64,000 nucleotides of DNA from Caulobacter sp. Root343 (GTDB lineage Bacteria > Pseudomonadota > Alphaproteobacteria > Caulobacterales > Caulobacteraceae), in NCBI RefSeq assembly GCF_001425745.1, contig NZ_LMDF01000009.1, positions 1-64,000 on the forward strand, read 5' to 3'. The position numbers were made by a program, and so were the translations under genes. This document shows, one piece after another, positions 6,895-14,878 of this stretch. Numbering within the stretch: position 1 is the first letter of the stretch; every line of letters starts with the position of its first letter. The notes beneath the pieces were generated by a model. The model saw only the letters and a program-made list of their open reading frames with translations, had not been told where the DNA came from and did not search any database.

Positions 6895-9021
6895 GTGCAA
6901 CGTCGTACGTTCCTAGCTTCGGCCGCCGCCACCGGCGCCGTCGTCGCCCTCAATCCGAGCTTGTCCATGGCCCAAGGCAATAATCCCCTGACCCAGAAGT
7001 GGACCGGCCCCTATGGCGGCCTGCCCGCCTTCGACAAGGTCAAGGTCGCCGACTTCAAGCCGGCGCTCGAGGCGGCCATGGCCAAGAACCTGGCCGAGAT
7101 CGACGCGATCACCGGCAACAAGGCCGCGCCGACCTTCGACAACACCATCGCGGCGCTGGAAGATTCCGGCCGCACGCTGGGTGACGTCCAGACCTACTAC
7201 AACATCTGGAGCGGCAATATGAGCTCGCCGGAGTTCCAGGCGGTCGAGGCCGAGATGGACCCCAAGCTCTCGGCCCACAACGACAAGATCACCCAGAACG
7301 CCGCCCTCTTCGCCCGTATCGAGAAGGTCTACACTTCGCCGGACAAGGCCAAGCTGACGCCCGAGCAGCAGCGAGTGCTGTGGATCTACTACACCAACTT
7401 CGTGCGGGCCGGCGCCAAGCTGGACCCGGCCGCCAAGGCCCGGGTCGGGGCGATCAACACCGAGCTGGCCGGCCTGTTCACCAAGTTCAGCCAGAACCTG
7501 CTGGCCGACGAGAACACCTGGATCGAGCTGTCGGACGCCGACCTGGCCGGCCTGCCCGACGGCCTGAAGGCCGCCGCCGCCTCCAACGCCGCGGCGCGCA
7601 ACCTTCCGGGCAAGTTCGTGGTGGTCAACACCCGCTCCAGCGTCGATCCCTTCCTGACCGAGTCCCCGGTCCGCGCCGCCCGCGAGAAGGTCTGGCGCGC
7701 CTTCGTCAACCGCGGCGACAACGGCGGGGCGACCGACAACAACGCGATCATCGCCAAGATCCTGAAGCTGCGCGTCGAGCGGGCCAAGCTGCTGGGCTAC
7801 AAGACCCACGCCCACTGGCGTCTCGAGAATTCCATGGCCAAGACGCCCGAGAACGCCATGGGCTTGATGGAGGCGGTCTGGAAGCCGGCCATCGCCCAGG
7901 TCGCCATCGACGTCGCCGACATGCAGGCGATCATCGACAAGGAGGGGGGCGGCTTCAAGCTGGAGCCCTGGGACTACCGGTACTACGCCGAGAAGGTCCG
8001 CAAGGCGAAGTACGACCTCGATATGAACGAGGTGAAGCCCTACCTGCAGCTGGACAAGCTGCGCGAGGGCATGTTCTGGGCCGCCGGCCAGCTGTACGGT
8101 TTCGAGTTCAAGAAGCTGTCGGGCATCCCCGTCTATCACGAGGACATCACCGTCTATGAGGTGACGCGGGCCGGCAAGCACGTGGGCCTGTGGTACTTCG
8201 ACCCCTATGCCCGCCCCGGCAAGCGCTCGGGCGCTTGGATGAACGCCTACCGCACTCAGGAGCGGTTCAAGGGCGAGGTCACCACGCTGGTGTCTAACAA
8301 TTCCAACTTCATCAAGGGCAAGCCCGGCGAGCCGCTGCTGATCTCGTGGGACGACGGGACCACCCTGTTCCACGAGTTCGGCCACGCCCTGCACGGCCTG
8401 AACGCCAACGCCACCTATCCGACGGTGTCGGGCACCAACGTGGCCCGCGATTATGTCGAGTTCCCCAGCCAGCTGAACGAGCACTGGCTGCCGACGAAGG
8501 AGGTGCTGAATCAGTTCGCCCTGCACTACCAGACCGGCAAGCCGATCCCGCAGGCCCTGGTCGACAAGATCGAGGCGGCCGGCAAGTTCGGCCAAGGCTT
8601 CGGCACGACCGAATATCTGGCCAGCGCCCTGATCGACATGAAGCTGCACCTGGCCGGCGACGTCGACATCGACCCCGACAAGTTCGAGCGCGAGGAGTTG
8701 GCCAAGCTGAACATGCCCAAGGAGATCGTCATGCGGCACCGCACGCCGCAGTTCGGTCACGTGTTCTCGGGCGACGGCTATTCGGCCGGCTACTACAGCT
8801 ATCTGTGGGCCGACACCCTGACCGCCGACGTCGCCGAGGCCTTCCAGGAGGCGCCGGGCGGCTTCTACGACAAGCCGACCGCCAAGCGGCTGTATGAGAC
8901 CATCATGTCCAAGGGCAACGCGGTCGATCCCGTCGACCAGTTCCGCGCCTTCCGCGGCCGCGACGTGAAGATCGGCGCCCTGATGCGGCATCGGGGCTTC
9001 CCGGTCCCGCCGGGGGCTTGA
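6895..9021 (+). CDS. dcp: exported M3-family peptidyl-dipeptidase (Dcp-like)
   Basis: A 708-residue zinc peptidase that removes C-terminal dipeptides. The GTG start at 6895 has GGAGA six bases upstream and gives a twin-arginine-type signal (QRRTFLASAAATGAVVAL, cleavage near SMAQG). The zinc site HEFGHALHG, with the family's Thr-Thr-Leu-Phe before it, lies at about residues 498-506, and a second Glu ligand follows downstream. The length fits Dcp/thimet-type enzymes. A Tat-type export signal suggests a periplasmic location. It stands alone, divergent from murI. Confidence 0.92.
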   Translation: MQRRTFLASAAATGAVVALNPSLSMAQGNNPLTQKWTGPYGGLPAFDKVKVADFKPALEAAMAKNLAEIDAITGNKAAPTFDNTIAALEDSGRTLGDVQTYYNIWSGNMSSPEFQAVEAEMDPKLSAHNDKITQNAALFARIEKVYTSPDKAKLTPEQQRVLWIYYTNFVRAGAKLDPAAKARVGAINTELAGLFTKFSQNLLADENTWIELSDADLAGLPDGLKAAAASNAAARNLPGKFVVVNTRSSVDPFLTESPVRAAREKVWRAFVNRGDNGGATDNNAIIAKILKLRVERAKLLGYKTHAHWRLENSMAKTPENAMGLMEAVWKPAIAQVAIDVADMQAIIDKEGGGFKLEPWDYRYYAEKVRKAKYDLDMNEVKPYLQLDKLREGMFWAAGQLYGFEFKKLSGIPVYHEDITVYEVTRAGKHVGLWYFDPYARPGKRSGAWMNAYRTQERFKGEVTTLVSNNSNFIKGKPGEPLLISWDDGTTLFHEFGHALHGLNANATYPTVSGTNVARDYVEFPSQLNEHWLPTKEVLNQFALHYQTGKPIPQALVDKIEAAGKFGQGFGTTEYLASALIDMKLHLAGDVDIDPDKFEREELAKLNMPKEIVMRHRTPQFGHVFSGDGYSAGYYSYLWADTLTADVAEAFQEAPGGFYDKPTAKRLYETIMSKGNAVDPVDQFRAFRGRDVKIGALMRHRGFPVPPGA

Positions 9022-9027
9022 TCTGCT

Positions 9028-9077
9028 TCCCCTCTCCCCTTGCGGGAGAGGGTGGCCGAAGGCCGGGTGAGGGGTTG
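9028..9077. repeat. dispersed palindromic repeat, family 1 (copy b)
   Basis: The hairpin core CTCTCCCCTTGCGGGAGAG is followed by a GGCCGAAGGCC mini-hairpin and GGTGAGGGG. This matches the reverse complement of copy a at 58-112. Confidence 0.7.
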
Positions 9078-9085
9078 AAGACAGG

Positions 9086-9121
9086 ATCCGCCGCGACAGC
9101 CTGACCGCCGTCGCGGCGGAT
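9086..9121. terminator. strong hairpin between two repeat copies
   Basis: A perfect 12-bp stem, ATCCGCCGCGAC pairing with GTCGCGGCGGAT, has a 12-base loop and is followed by TTTCATTG. It may terminate the dcp transcript. It sits exactly between the oppositely oriented repeats at 9028-9077 and 9133-9186. Confidence 0.5.
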
Positions 9122-9132
9122 TTCATTGTGCG

Positions 9133-9186
9133 ACCCCTCATCCGTCGCCTAGCGGCGACACCTTCTCCCGCAAGGGGAGAAGGGCT
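9133..9186. repeat. dispersed palindromic repeat, family 1 (copy c)
   Basis: CTTCTCCCGCAAGGGGAGAAG preceded by a GTCGCCTAGCGGCGAC hairpin and CCCCTCATC. It is oriented opposite to copy b, so copies b and c form a large inverted repeat of about 160 bases around the central hairpin. Confidence 0.7.
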
Positions 9187-9215
9187 AAATGGGCTCAGGG
9201 GCTGAAGGAGTATCC

Positions 9216-10208
9216 ATGGTCGCGTCGAAGCTCGTTCCTCTGGCCCTTTCACTGGTCCTTGCGGCCCCTGCTCTCGCCCAAACGACTCCGCCCCCGCCGC
9301 CGGTGGTGAACCTCGGCCAGGCTCCGGCCCAGGACGAGAGCGCGGTGGTCGCCGAGCTGACCATCGTCGCCAAGCCGCCCGGCCCCGCCGTCTGGCTGGT
9401 CGAGAAGGACGGTGCCAAGCTCTACATCCTCGGCTCGGCCCCGCCCCTGCCCCACCAGCTGAAGTGGGAAAGCCCTCGGCTGAACAAGGCGCTGGACAGG
9501 GCCAGCCTGGTGCTGGTCCCACCCCAGGCCTCGGTCGGCGTCACCCAGATCGCCGGCTTCATCTTCAAGTTCGGCGGCGGCCTGCGCCAGCCGGTGGGCA
9601 AGAACCTGGAAGACCAGCTGCCGCCCGACCTGAAGGCGCGGTTCGTCGAGTCGCGCACCCAGGCCCGCAAAGGCGCCGGCGAGTACAAGAACTGGAAACC
9701 GGCCGTGGCGGGGTTCCTGCTGCTGTCGGACTTCCGGCAGGCGGCCGGCCTTTCCGAAGCCAAGCCGGTCAGCACGATCGAGCGGATGGCCAAGGCTCGC
9801 AAGCTGAAGGTCAAGGCCGTGGGCCAATACCGGATGAGCGCGGTGACCACGATCGCCTCCAAGCTCTCGGAGGAGGACCAGCTCTACTGCCTGCGCGTGG
9901 CGCTGGACGAGATCGCCTATGACGGCGCGCACTCGACCACGATCGGCCGCGACTGGGCCGAGGGCGACTTGGGCTCGGTCCGCGCCCGCTACCGGGCCAG
10001 CGGCGCCCAGCGCTGCCTGCTGCGCGCCCCCGGCGGCCCGGCCCTGCTGGAGAAAGGGATCGGCCAGACGACCGACGCCATGACCGAGGCCCTGAAGCGG
10101 CCCGGCGTCACCGTGGCGGTGGTCGACCTGGGCTTCCTGCTGCCGGCCAACGGCGTGCTGGATCGACTGAAGGCCGGCGGCGCGACGGTGAGCTCGCCGA
10201 TCGAATAG
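9216..10208 (+). CDS. secreted TraB/GumN-family protein
   Basis: A 330-residue exported protein. The ATG at 9216 is preceded by AAGGAG; the nine residues upstream in the frame look non-coding. A signal peptide (VPLALSLVLAAPALAQ) is followed by a Pro-rich stretch. The body begins with the family-like VWLVEKDGAKLYILGSAPPLP, and the C-terminus has VAVVDLGFLLPANGVLDRL, matching the GumN/TraB pattern of a conserved start and end around a helical middle. Some members are proposed metal-dependent hydrolases. The usual GX2H motif is not obvious here (GSAPPL replaces the His), so activity is doubtful. It is not part of a clear operon. Confidence 0.72.
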   Translation: MVASKLVPLALSLVLAAPALAQTTPPPPPVVNLGQAPAQDESAVVAELTIVAKPPGPAVWLVEKDGAKLYILGSAPPLPHQLKWESPRLNKALDRASLVLVPPQASVGVTQIAGFIFKFGGGLRQPVGKNLEDQLPPDLKARFVESRTQARKGAGEYKNWKPAVAGFLLLSDFRQAAGLSEAKPVSTIERMAKARKLKVKAVGQYRMSAVTTIASKLSEEDQLYCLRVALDEIAYDGAHSTTIGRDWAEGDLGSVRARYRASGAQRCLLRAPGGPALLEKGIGQTTDAMTEALKRPGVTVAVVDLGFLLPANGVLDRLKAGGATVSSPIE

Positions 10209-10275
10209 GGCCCGGTTCTTGACGGCCTCCTCCCCTGCCCTCAGCGTCGGCGCCAGGTTCGGGAGGGAGATGACC

Positions 10276-10815
10276 ATGAAGACGATGAGCGCCGTGGGGA
10301 TCGCGGTGGCCGCCGTGGCGCTGCTGGCGGCTGGCGGGGCGCGCGCCGAGGTGATCGACGCCCAGGCCAACGGCTTCGAGGTCAGGCATGAGGTGGTGGT
10401 GACCGCCCCGGCCAGCGCCATCTGGGCGACCCTGGTGCAGCCGTCGAAATGGTGGACGCCGGCCCACACCTGGTCGGGCTCCGCCGCCAACCTGTCGCTG
10501 GGCGCGGCCTCGGGCGGCTGTTTCTGCGAGCGGCTGCCCAATGGCGGCTCGGTGTTGCATATGACCACTGTCTACGCCGCGCCGGGCGCGAGGCTGGTGC
10601 TGTCGGGGGCGCTGGGTCCTTTGCAGACCTCGGGCGCGAGCGGCGCCCTCACCGTCCTGCTCGCCGAGAAGGACGGCCGTACGACGGTGACCGTCACCTA
10701 CGACGTCGGCGGCTATTTCAAGGGCGGCCTGGACAAGATCGCGGGGGCCGTGGACGGGGTGATTGGCCAGCAGGTCGCCGGGCTGAAGGCGGCGGTTGAG
10801 GGGGCTACGAAATAG
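10276..10815 (+). CDS. secreted SRPBCC (START-like) protein
   Basis: A 179-residue protein. The start at 10276 is favoured because AGGGAG lies six bases upstream; an ATG two codons earlier is too close to it. A signal peptide (VAVAAVALLAAGGARA) precedes a SRPBCC/START-like domain with VVVTAPASAIWATLVQPSKW at its beginning and a C-terminal long helix (LDKIAGAVDGVIGQQVAGL). The fold binds hydrophobic ligands; the ligand is unknown. An exported SRPBCC protein is less common than cytosolic ones. It sits 67 bases after the TraB-like gene on the same strand. Confidence 0.72.
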   Translation: MKTMSAVGIAVAAVALLAAGGARAEVIDAQANGFEVRHEVVVTAPASAIWATLVQPSKWWTPAHTWSGSAANLSLGAASGGCFCERLPNGGSVLHMTTVYAAPGARLVLSGALGPLQTSGASGALTVLLAEKDGRTTVTVTYDVGGYFKGGLDKIAGAVDGVIGQQVAGLKAAVEGATK

Positions 10816-10920
10816 ACTGTCATCCCGGCCAAGCGCCTTAGCGCGCCGAGCCGGGATCGCCGGAAGCGCCGAGCTTGTCGCGGTCCCGGCTCTCCGCTTC
10901 GCTACGGCCGGGATGACAGT
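10816..10920. repeat. 105-bp intergenic inverted-repeat element
   Basis: The outer arms ACTGTCATCCCGGCC (10816-10830) and GGCCGGGATGACAGT (10906-10920) are perfect 15-bp inverted repeats. The interior holds further CCGGGATCG and CCCGGCTC palindromic pieces. Elements with TGTCATCCCGGCC ends are widespread intergenic repeats in alphaproteobacteria. It starts right after the SRPBCC stop codon. Confidence 0.7.
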
Positions 10921-10928
10921 AAGATGCG

Positions 10929-10961
10929 AAAACGCCCGCGAACCTTTCGGCGTCGCGGGCG
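10929..10961 (-). terminator. Rho-independent terminator of creS
   Basis: On the minus strand, CGCCCGCGA pairs with TCGCGGGCG across an 11-base loop and is followed by TTTTCG. It lies 43 bases after the creS stop codon. Confidence 0.75.
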
Positions 10962-11003
10962 CTCTTGCGGCTAGGTCCCGGCTTCCGCGGGATGTCGTTA
11001 TTT

Positions 11004-12377
11004 TCACCCCGCTTCGGCCAGGCCCTCGTCCGAGGCGCCCAGCAAGGCCATCTGCAGGCGCGAGCGGTCGCGGCGGGCCGCTTCCAGGGCGCCTTCGGCC
11101 AGGGCGGCCTCCGAGGTGAGGCGTTCGATCGTGGCCTGCAGCTCGGCGACCTTGTCCTCGTGTTCGCGGCGCAGCTGATCCTGGGCTTCCTGCATGGCGT
11201 CGAGACGGGTGCGCAGCTGCTGGGCCCGTTCCTCGGCGCGCTTCATGGCCTTTTCCTGGGCCACGGCGTTCTTGGCCAGTTGGTCGGCGCGTTCGATGGC
11301 GGTGGCGCGGGCGGTGTCGACGCCGGCGTGGCGTTGACGCAGGCCGTCCGAGTCTTCCTCCAGCGTGCGGATCCGGTCGAGGGCGCGTTCCAGGGCGACA
11401 TTGAGGTCGCCGGCGCGGCGTTCGACGGCCTTCTGGTGGGCGCTGGACTCGGCCAGACGGGCCGAGATCTGGCCGTTCATCTCTTCCAGCTTGTCGGCAC
11501 GGCCGGTGGCGGTCTCCAGGCGGGTCTGCAGGGCCGAGATCTCGGCGCGGGCGGCCTCGACCTGGCTTTCCAGGCCGCGGATGACGCGACCGCTGTCGGT
11601 CTGGTGGGCCGCGAGGGCATTCTCGATCGCCTGGACGCGGGCGCGTTCGCCGGCCAACTGGGCTTCGAGATCGGTCTCGATGCGCGACAGGCGGGCAACG
11701 TCCAGGCCGGCCTGGTCGACGCGCTTCTTCAGGGTCGCGGTTTCTTCACCCAGCAGGGCGTTGTCCTGGTTGGCGCGGGCCAGCGCCGCCTCGGCGTCGC
11801 CGCGACGGCTGTCGATGTCTTGCGCTTGAACGCGCAGGCTCTCGACGTCCTGAACCAGGTGCTCGATGCGGGCGGTGGCGTCGCGCAGCGAGGCGTCGAG
11901 GCTGGAGACCTTCAGATCCGACTGCAGCAGGGCGTTGCGCAGGCGGTCGATTTCGAGGGCGTTGTCTTCGAGCGCGGCGTCCTGGGTCTGGCGACGGGCG
12001 TCGGATTCGCCGAGGGCGGTTTCGGCGGCGGCCAGGCGCGCGGACACTTCGCGCTCCTCGGCCTGGATCTGGGCGATGACCCGTTGAGCCTGGTCGAAAT
12101 TGGCGCGCAGGGCGATCAGTTCGGAGTGCTCGCTGCGGCGGGCCTCGAACTCCTGGGCGACCGGGCCGCGGATCTCGGCGATCAGCGGCTCGATGGCCTT
12201 CAGGTGCTCCATGACCCGGCCGATGCTGTCGAGACCGCCGTGGATGGTCTCGTAGCGCTGGCCGATCGCCTGGGTGGACTCGATCTGGTGTTGCACGGTC
12301 TCGATCCGGGTTTCCTCACCCAGAACGGTCGGCTTGCCGTTCTTGTTCTCGCGAGAATTCTTCGACAGCAGTCTCAT
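11004..12377 (-). CDS. creS: crescentin, intermediate-filament-like cell-curvature protein
   Basis: A 457-residue, almost wholly coiled-coil protein. It has a short basic head (RLLSKNSRENKNGKPTVLG), a long heptad-repeat rod from about residue 25 to 445, and a short tail. The head, the segment HGGLDSIGRVMEHLKAIEPL and the C-terminal LQMALLGASDEG match crescentin of Caulobacter crescentus as I recall it, and the length is the same. Crescentin assembles a membrane-associated filament on the inner cell curvature and makes cells curved. The N-terminal basic head is the known membrane and MreB-linked region. The ATG follows GAAGGTGGG. It is monocistronic: ahpD upstream is 150 bases away and a terminator follows. 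The call is confident for the family; curvature in this strain is inferred. Confidence 0.95.
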   Translation of the reverse strand: MRLLSKNSRENKNGKPTVLGEETRIETVQHQIESTQAIGQRYETIHGGLDSIGRVMEHLKAIEPLIAEIRGPVAQEFEARRSEHSELIALRANFDQAQRVIAQIQAEEREVSARLAAAETALGESDARRQTQDAALEDNALEIDRLRNALLQSDLKVSSLDASLRDATARIEHLVQDVESLRVQAQDIDSRRGDAEAALARANQDNALLGEETATLKKRVDQAGLDVARLSRIETDLEAQLAGERARVQAIENALAAHQTDSGRVIRGLESQVEAARAEISALQTRLETATGRADKLEEMNGQISARLAESSAHQKAVERRAGDLNVALERALDRIRTLEEDSDGLRQRHAGVDTARATAIERADQLAKNAVAQEKAMKRAEERAQQLRTRLDAMQEAQDQLRREHEDKVAELQATIERLTSEAALAEGALEAARRDRSRLQMALLGASDEGLAEAG

Positions 12378-12527
12378 CTAGCCCACCTTCGCCCCATGCG
12401 AGCCCGCCGCGTCCTCAAGAACGCCTTGCGGAAACCGCGAATCTCTTACCCAGAGGTTAACAACTTAGTTTACGGACAAGATGAATGTCGAGGGGCGCAC
12501 GCCGTGACCGGACGTCGCGGACTGGTC

Positions 12528-13082
12528 TCAAACGCCCGAAAACTGGGGACGATCCAAGCTTTCGATCGCCAGCACCCGGGCGACGGCGTTCACGACCGCC
12601 GCGATACGGAGGGCGGCCTGCACCTGGACCGGTTGAACGCCCCGTGCGCGCAACGCCGCCTCGTGGTCGTCCAGACACGCGCCGCACCCGTTGATCGCCG
12701 ACACCGCCACACACCAGAGCTCGTAGTCGACCGTGTCGACACGAGGATGATGCGCCAGCCGGTTCATGCGCAGGCGTGACGGCAAGGCCTTGTATTCCGG
12801 GGCTTCCATCAGGTGCAGGGCGCGGAAATAGACGTTGTTCATGGCCATGATCGCGGCCGCCGTCTTGGCCGCGTCGAAGGCCTCGGAGGACAGGCCGGCC
12901 TCGCGAGCCGCGACATTGATCGCCGCCAAAGTTTCCGGTTCGCCGACCGCGCAGGCGCTGGCGACGAAGCAGCCCCACTTGGCCTGGTCCGACAGCAGCG
13001 TCTCTTCGGCCAGGACCGAAAGATTGGTCCCGATGTCCTTGGCGTAGGCGGGCAGCTGGGCGCGCAGGGCCGCGATCGGCAT
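12528..13082 (-). CDS. ahpD: alkyl hydroperoxidase AhpD
   Basis: A 184-residue member of the AhpD/carboxymuconolactone decarboxylase fold. The redox centre NGCGACLDDHE carries the CxxC pair and the conserved His three residues later. The Glu and His of the proton-relay network lie in the helix before it (DTVDYELWCVAVSAI). It reduces peroxides or recharges AhpC. It lies divergent to oxyR with 226 bases between. The usual partner ahpC is not adjacent, so it either acts alone or serves an AhpC encoded elsewhere. Confidence 0.92.
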   Translation of the reverse strand: MPIAALRAQLPAYAKDIGTNLSVLAEETLLSDQAKWGCFVASACAVGEPETLAAINVAAREAGLSSEAFDAAKTAAAIMAMNNVYFRALHLMEAPEYKALPSRLRMNRLAHHPRVDTVDYELWCVAVSAINGCGACLDDHEAALRARGVQPVQVQAALRIAAVVNAVARVLAIESLDRPQFSGV

Positions 13083-13274
13083 GGAAAGGCTCCGTCCGTG
13101 GACCTGCGGCTTAGCATCGGGAGGCGCGTTCGTCCCGGTCCGCGCCGTGGGGAGGGGGAGACGCGGGCGGACCGGGACTGGGCTGGACGTCCGGCGGCGG
13201 TGGGGGAGAACGCCGGAACATCACCGTGCGATTTGAGTACGCTTCGCCGCCCCAGCGATCCAATCGATAGTTTT

Positions 13275-13302
13275 TTGCTTCTCGATAGATCGGCCCTATA
13301 TA
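13275..13302 (+). promoter_or_regulatory. oxyR promoter with OxyR-type half-site
   Basis: TTGCTT (13275-13280) and TATATA (13297-13302) are 16 bases apart, and the ATG follows six bases later, so the mRNA would be nearly leaderless. ATAG-N7-CTAT at 13285-13299 is a perfect OxyR half-site and covers the spacer and the -10 box. That position fits autorepression. A weaker ATCG at 13263 occupies the expected position of the second half-site. Confidence 0.5.
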
Positions 13303-13308
13303 GCGGCC

Positions 13309-14211
13309 ATGATCCTCCCGACCCTCCGCCAGCTGCAGTACCTGAAGCTCCTGTCCGAGCACGGCTCGTTCAGCCGCGCCGCCGACAGCGCCTTCGTCAC
13401 CCAGCCGACCCTGTCGGCCGGCATCCAGGAGCTGGAGAAGATCCTGGGCGCGCCGGTTGTCGATCGGGCCCGTTCGGGCGTGATCCTGACCGCCGCCGGC
13501 CAGGAGGCGGTGCGGCGGGCCGAGGACATCCTGACCCGGACCGAGGATCTGGTGCAGGCCGCGCGGGGCGCGGGCCAGCCGCTGGCCGGCCGTTTCCGCC
13601 TGGGCGTGATCCCGACGGTGGCCCCCTATCTGCTGCCGCGCGCCCTGCCCGTGCTGCGCGACCGCTTTCCGAAGCTGAAGCTGTTCCTGCGCGAGGACCT
13701 GACCCAGCGCCTGATCGCGGCCTTGAAGAGCGGCGCCCTGGATGCGGCCCTGATCGCCCTGCCCTACGACATGAGCGGTCTGGACTGGGCCCATGTCGAG
13801 GATGACGAACTGCTGGCCGCCGCCCCGGCCAATCACCCGATGGCGGCCTCGACGCGGGTGGATCCCGATAGCCTGCGTGGCGAGGACCTGATCCTGCTGG
13901 AGGACGGCCATTGCCTGCGCGACCACGCCCTGGCCGCCTGCGGGCTGGAGCCGCCCAAGGGCGTCGGCGAGGAGGAGAGCTTCGCGGCCACGTCCCTGCC
14001 GACCCTGGTGCAGATGATCGGCTCGGGCCTGGGCGTCTCGTTCCTGCCGGCCATGGCGATCGAGGCGGGGCTGACCGACAAGACCGCGATCACCATCCGG
14101 CCGCTGGCCGCCGAGCATCCCAGCCGTGAGATCGTCGTGGCCTGGCGCGCGGGGTCCAGTCGCGGCGTCGAGGGCAAGCTGCTGGCGGAAACGCTGAGAG
14201 AGGCGGCTTAG
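13309..14211 (+). CDS. oxyR: peroxide-sensing LysR regulator OxyR
   Basis: A 300-residue LysR-type regulator. The N-terminal helix-turn-helix spans residues 1-60 (LRQLQYLKLLSEHGSFSRAA). In the effector domain, GHCLRDHALAAC holds two Cys nine residues apart, the spacing and context of the OxyR disulfide pair that senses peroxide. SLPTLVQMIGSGLGVSFLP near the C-terminus is typical of OxyR. It activates antioxidant genes and probably controls the divergent ahpD. Transcription probably starts very close to the ATG, without a Shine-Dalgarno sequence. Confidence 0.95.
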   Translation: MILPTLRQLQYLKLLSEHGSFSRAADSAFVTQPTLSAGIQELEKILGAPVVDRARSGVILTAAGQEAVRRAEDILTRTEDLVQAARGAGQPLAGRFRLGVIPTVAPYLLPRALPVLRDRFPKLKLFLREDLTQRLIAALKSGALDAALIALPYDMSGLDWAHVEDDELLAAAPANHPMAASTRVDPDSLRGEDLILLEDGHCLRDHALAACGLEPPKGVGEEESFAATSLPTLVQMIGSGLGVSFLPAMAIEAGLTDKTAITIRPLAAEHPSREIVVAWRAGSSRGVEGKLLAETLREAA

Positions 14212-14213
14212 GG

Positions 14214-14243
14214 TTTTGGGCTTCAACTCAAGGGCCCAAAAAA
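14214..14243. terminator. hairpin after oxyR
   Basis: TTTTGGGC pairs with GCCCAAAA over a 12-base loop, with A- and T-rich flanks, three bases after the oxyR stop codon. It is weak but could work in both directions. Confidence 0.4.
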
Positions 14244-14246
14244 GCT

Positions 14247-14387
14247 CGCCTTCCTAGGCCTTGCGCCTAGGACCCATCGTGCAGCCGCGGAAACGTTGGA
14301 CGGGCGCTCGCCCACGCTGGCGGCGGTTCTTCCGACAAGTCGCGTCCAGCCGATCCATGGGTCCTAGGCACGAGGCCTAGGAAGGCG
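14247..14387. repeat. 141-bp element with 31-bp inverted ends (copy 2)
   Basis: The left arm (14247-14277) contains TTCCTAGGCCTTGCGCCTAG. The right arm (14357-14387) is its reverse complement with about two mismatches over the inner 27 bases. Each arm is itself a small hairpin (CCTAGGC/GCCTAGG). Length and right junction match the copy at 5748-5887. It lies between the convergent oxyR and mla-operon ends, with A-rich and T-rich flanks, and could also act as a bidirectional terminator. Confidence 0.75.
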
Positions 14388-14425
14388 GAGTTTTGGAATA
14401 CGGCTTGGGGCTGTCCGCAGATCCG

Positions 14426-14878
14426 CTACCGCCCCAGCTTGGTCCGCGCGGCGATCTCGACCTTGTCGAGGCCCTTCAGGGTGTCGTTCGCCGATTCCAG
14501 CATCCGGTTGAAGGTCCGCAGGTCGGTGGTGTCGATCTTGCGGATGGCCTTCTCGCGCGACCATTCCAGGCCGATCAGCTGGCCCAGGCGGCAGGCCTTG
14601 GGCAGGACGGCGGCGCGCTCGGCCGCGCCGCCCTTGACCTCGAGCTTGCCGACGACGTCGTTCCAGTTCGGCGAGCCGGGGATGCACAGGGGCAGGTGAT
14701 CGCAGGTCCCGGTCCAGAACCGCCGGTACCAGCGCTCGTGCTCGGGCGTGTCGTAGCGGTTGGGCGCAACGCCCACCAGGCTCTGGCAGTCGGCGCGGAC
14801 ATAGGACTGGGCCTGGGCGCTTTCCGCCACGAAAAGGCTCGCCGCCAGCAGCGCGGCCGCCGCGATCCTAGACCGCAT
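14426..14878 (-). CDS. small secreted protein at the end of the mla operon
   Basis: A 150-residue protein of no family I recognise. The ATG at 14878 overlaps the mlaF stop by 11 bases, giving translational coupling. A signal peptide (IAAAALLAASLFVAESAQAQ) precedes a mature domain with three Cys (ADCQSLVG, TCDHLPLC) and a conserved-looking RWYRRFWTGTC patch. Its place as last gene of the phospholipid transport operon suggests a periplasmic accessory role, but that is inference from position only. Confidence 0.72.
   Translation of the reverse strand: MRSRIAAAALLAASLFVAESAQAQSYVRADCQSLVGVAPNRYDTPEHERWYRRFWTGTCDHLPLCIPGSPNWNDVVGKLEVKGGAAERAAVLPKACRLGQLIGLEWSREKAIRKIDTTDLRTFNRMLESANDTLKGLDKVEIAARTKLGR

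Noticed and set aside
9021..9189. CRISPR-like array in the repeat region
   Set aside because: Only two repeats in opposite orientation with a hairpin between. There are no regular spacers and no cas genes.
6913..9522. An 869-codon minus-strand open frame
   Set aside because: It is antisense to the M3 peptidase and crosses a repeat and the TraB-like gene.
12440..12480. CtrA-like box upstream of creS
   Set aside because: TTAA and TTTA are present but the spacing is eight bases and the second half is imperfect, so I do not claim a site.
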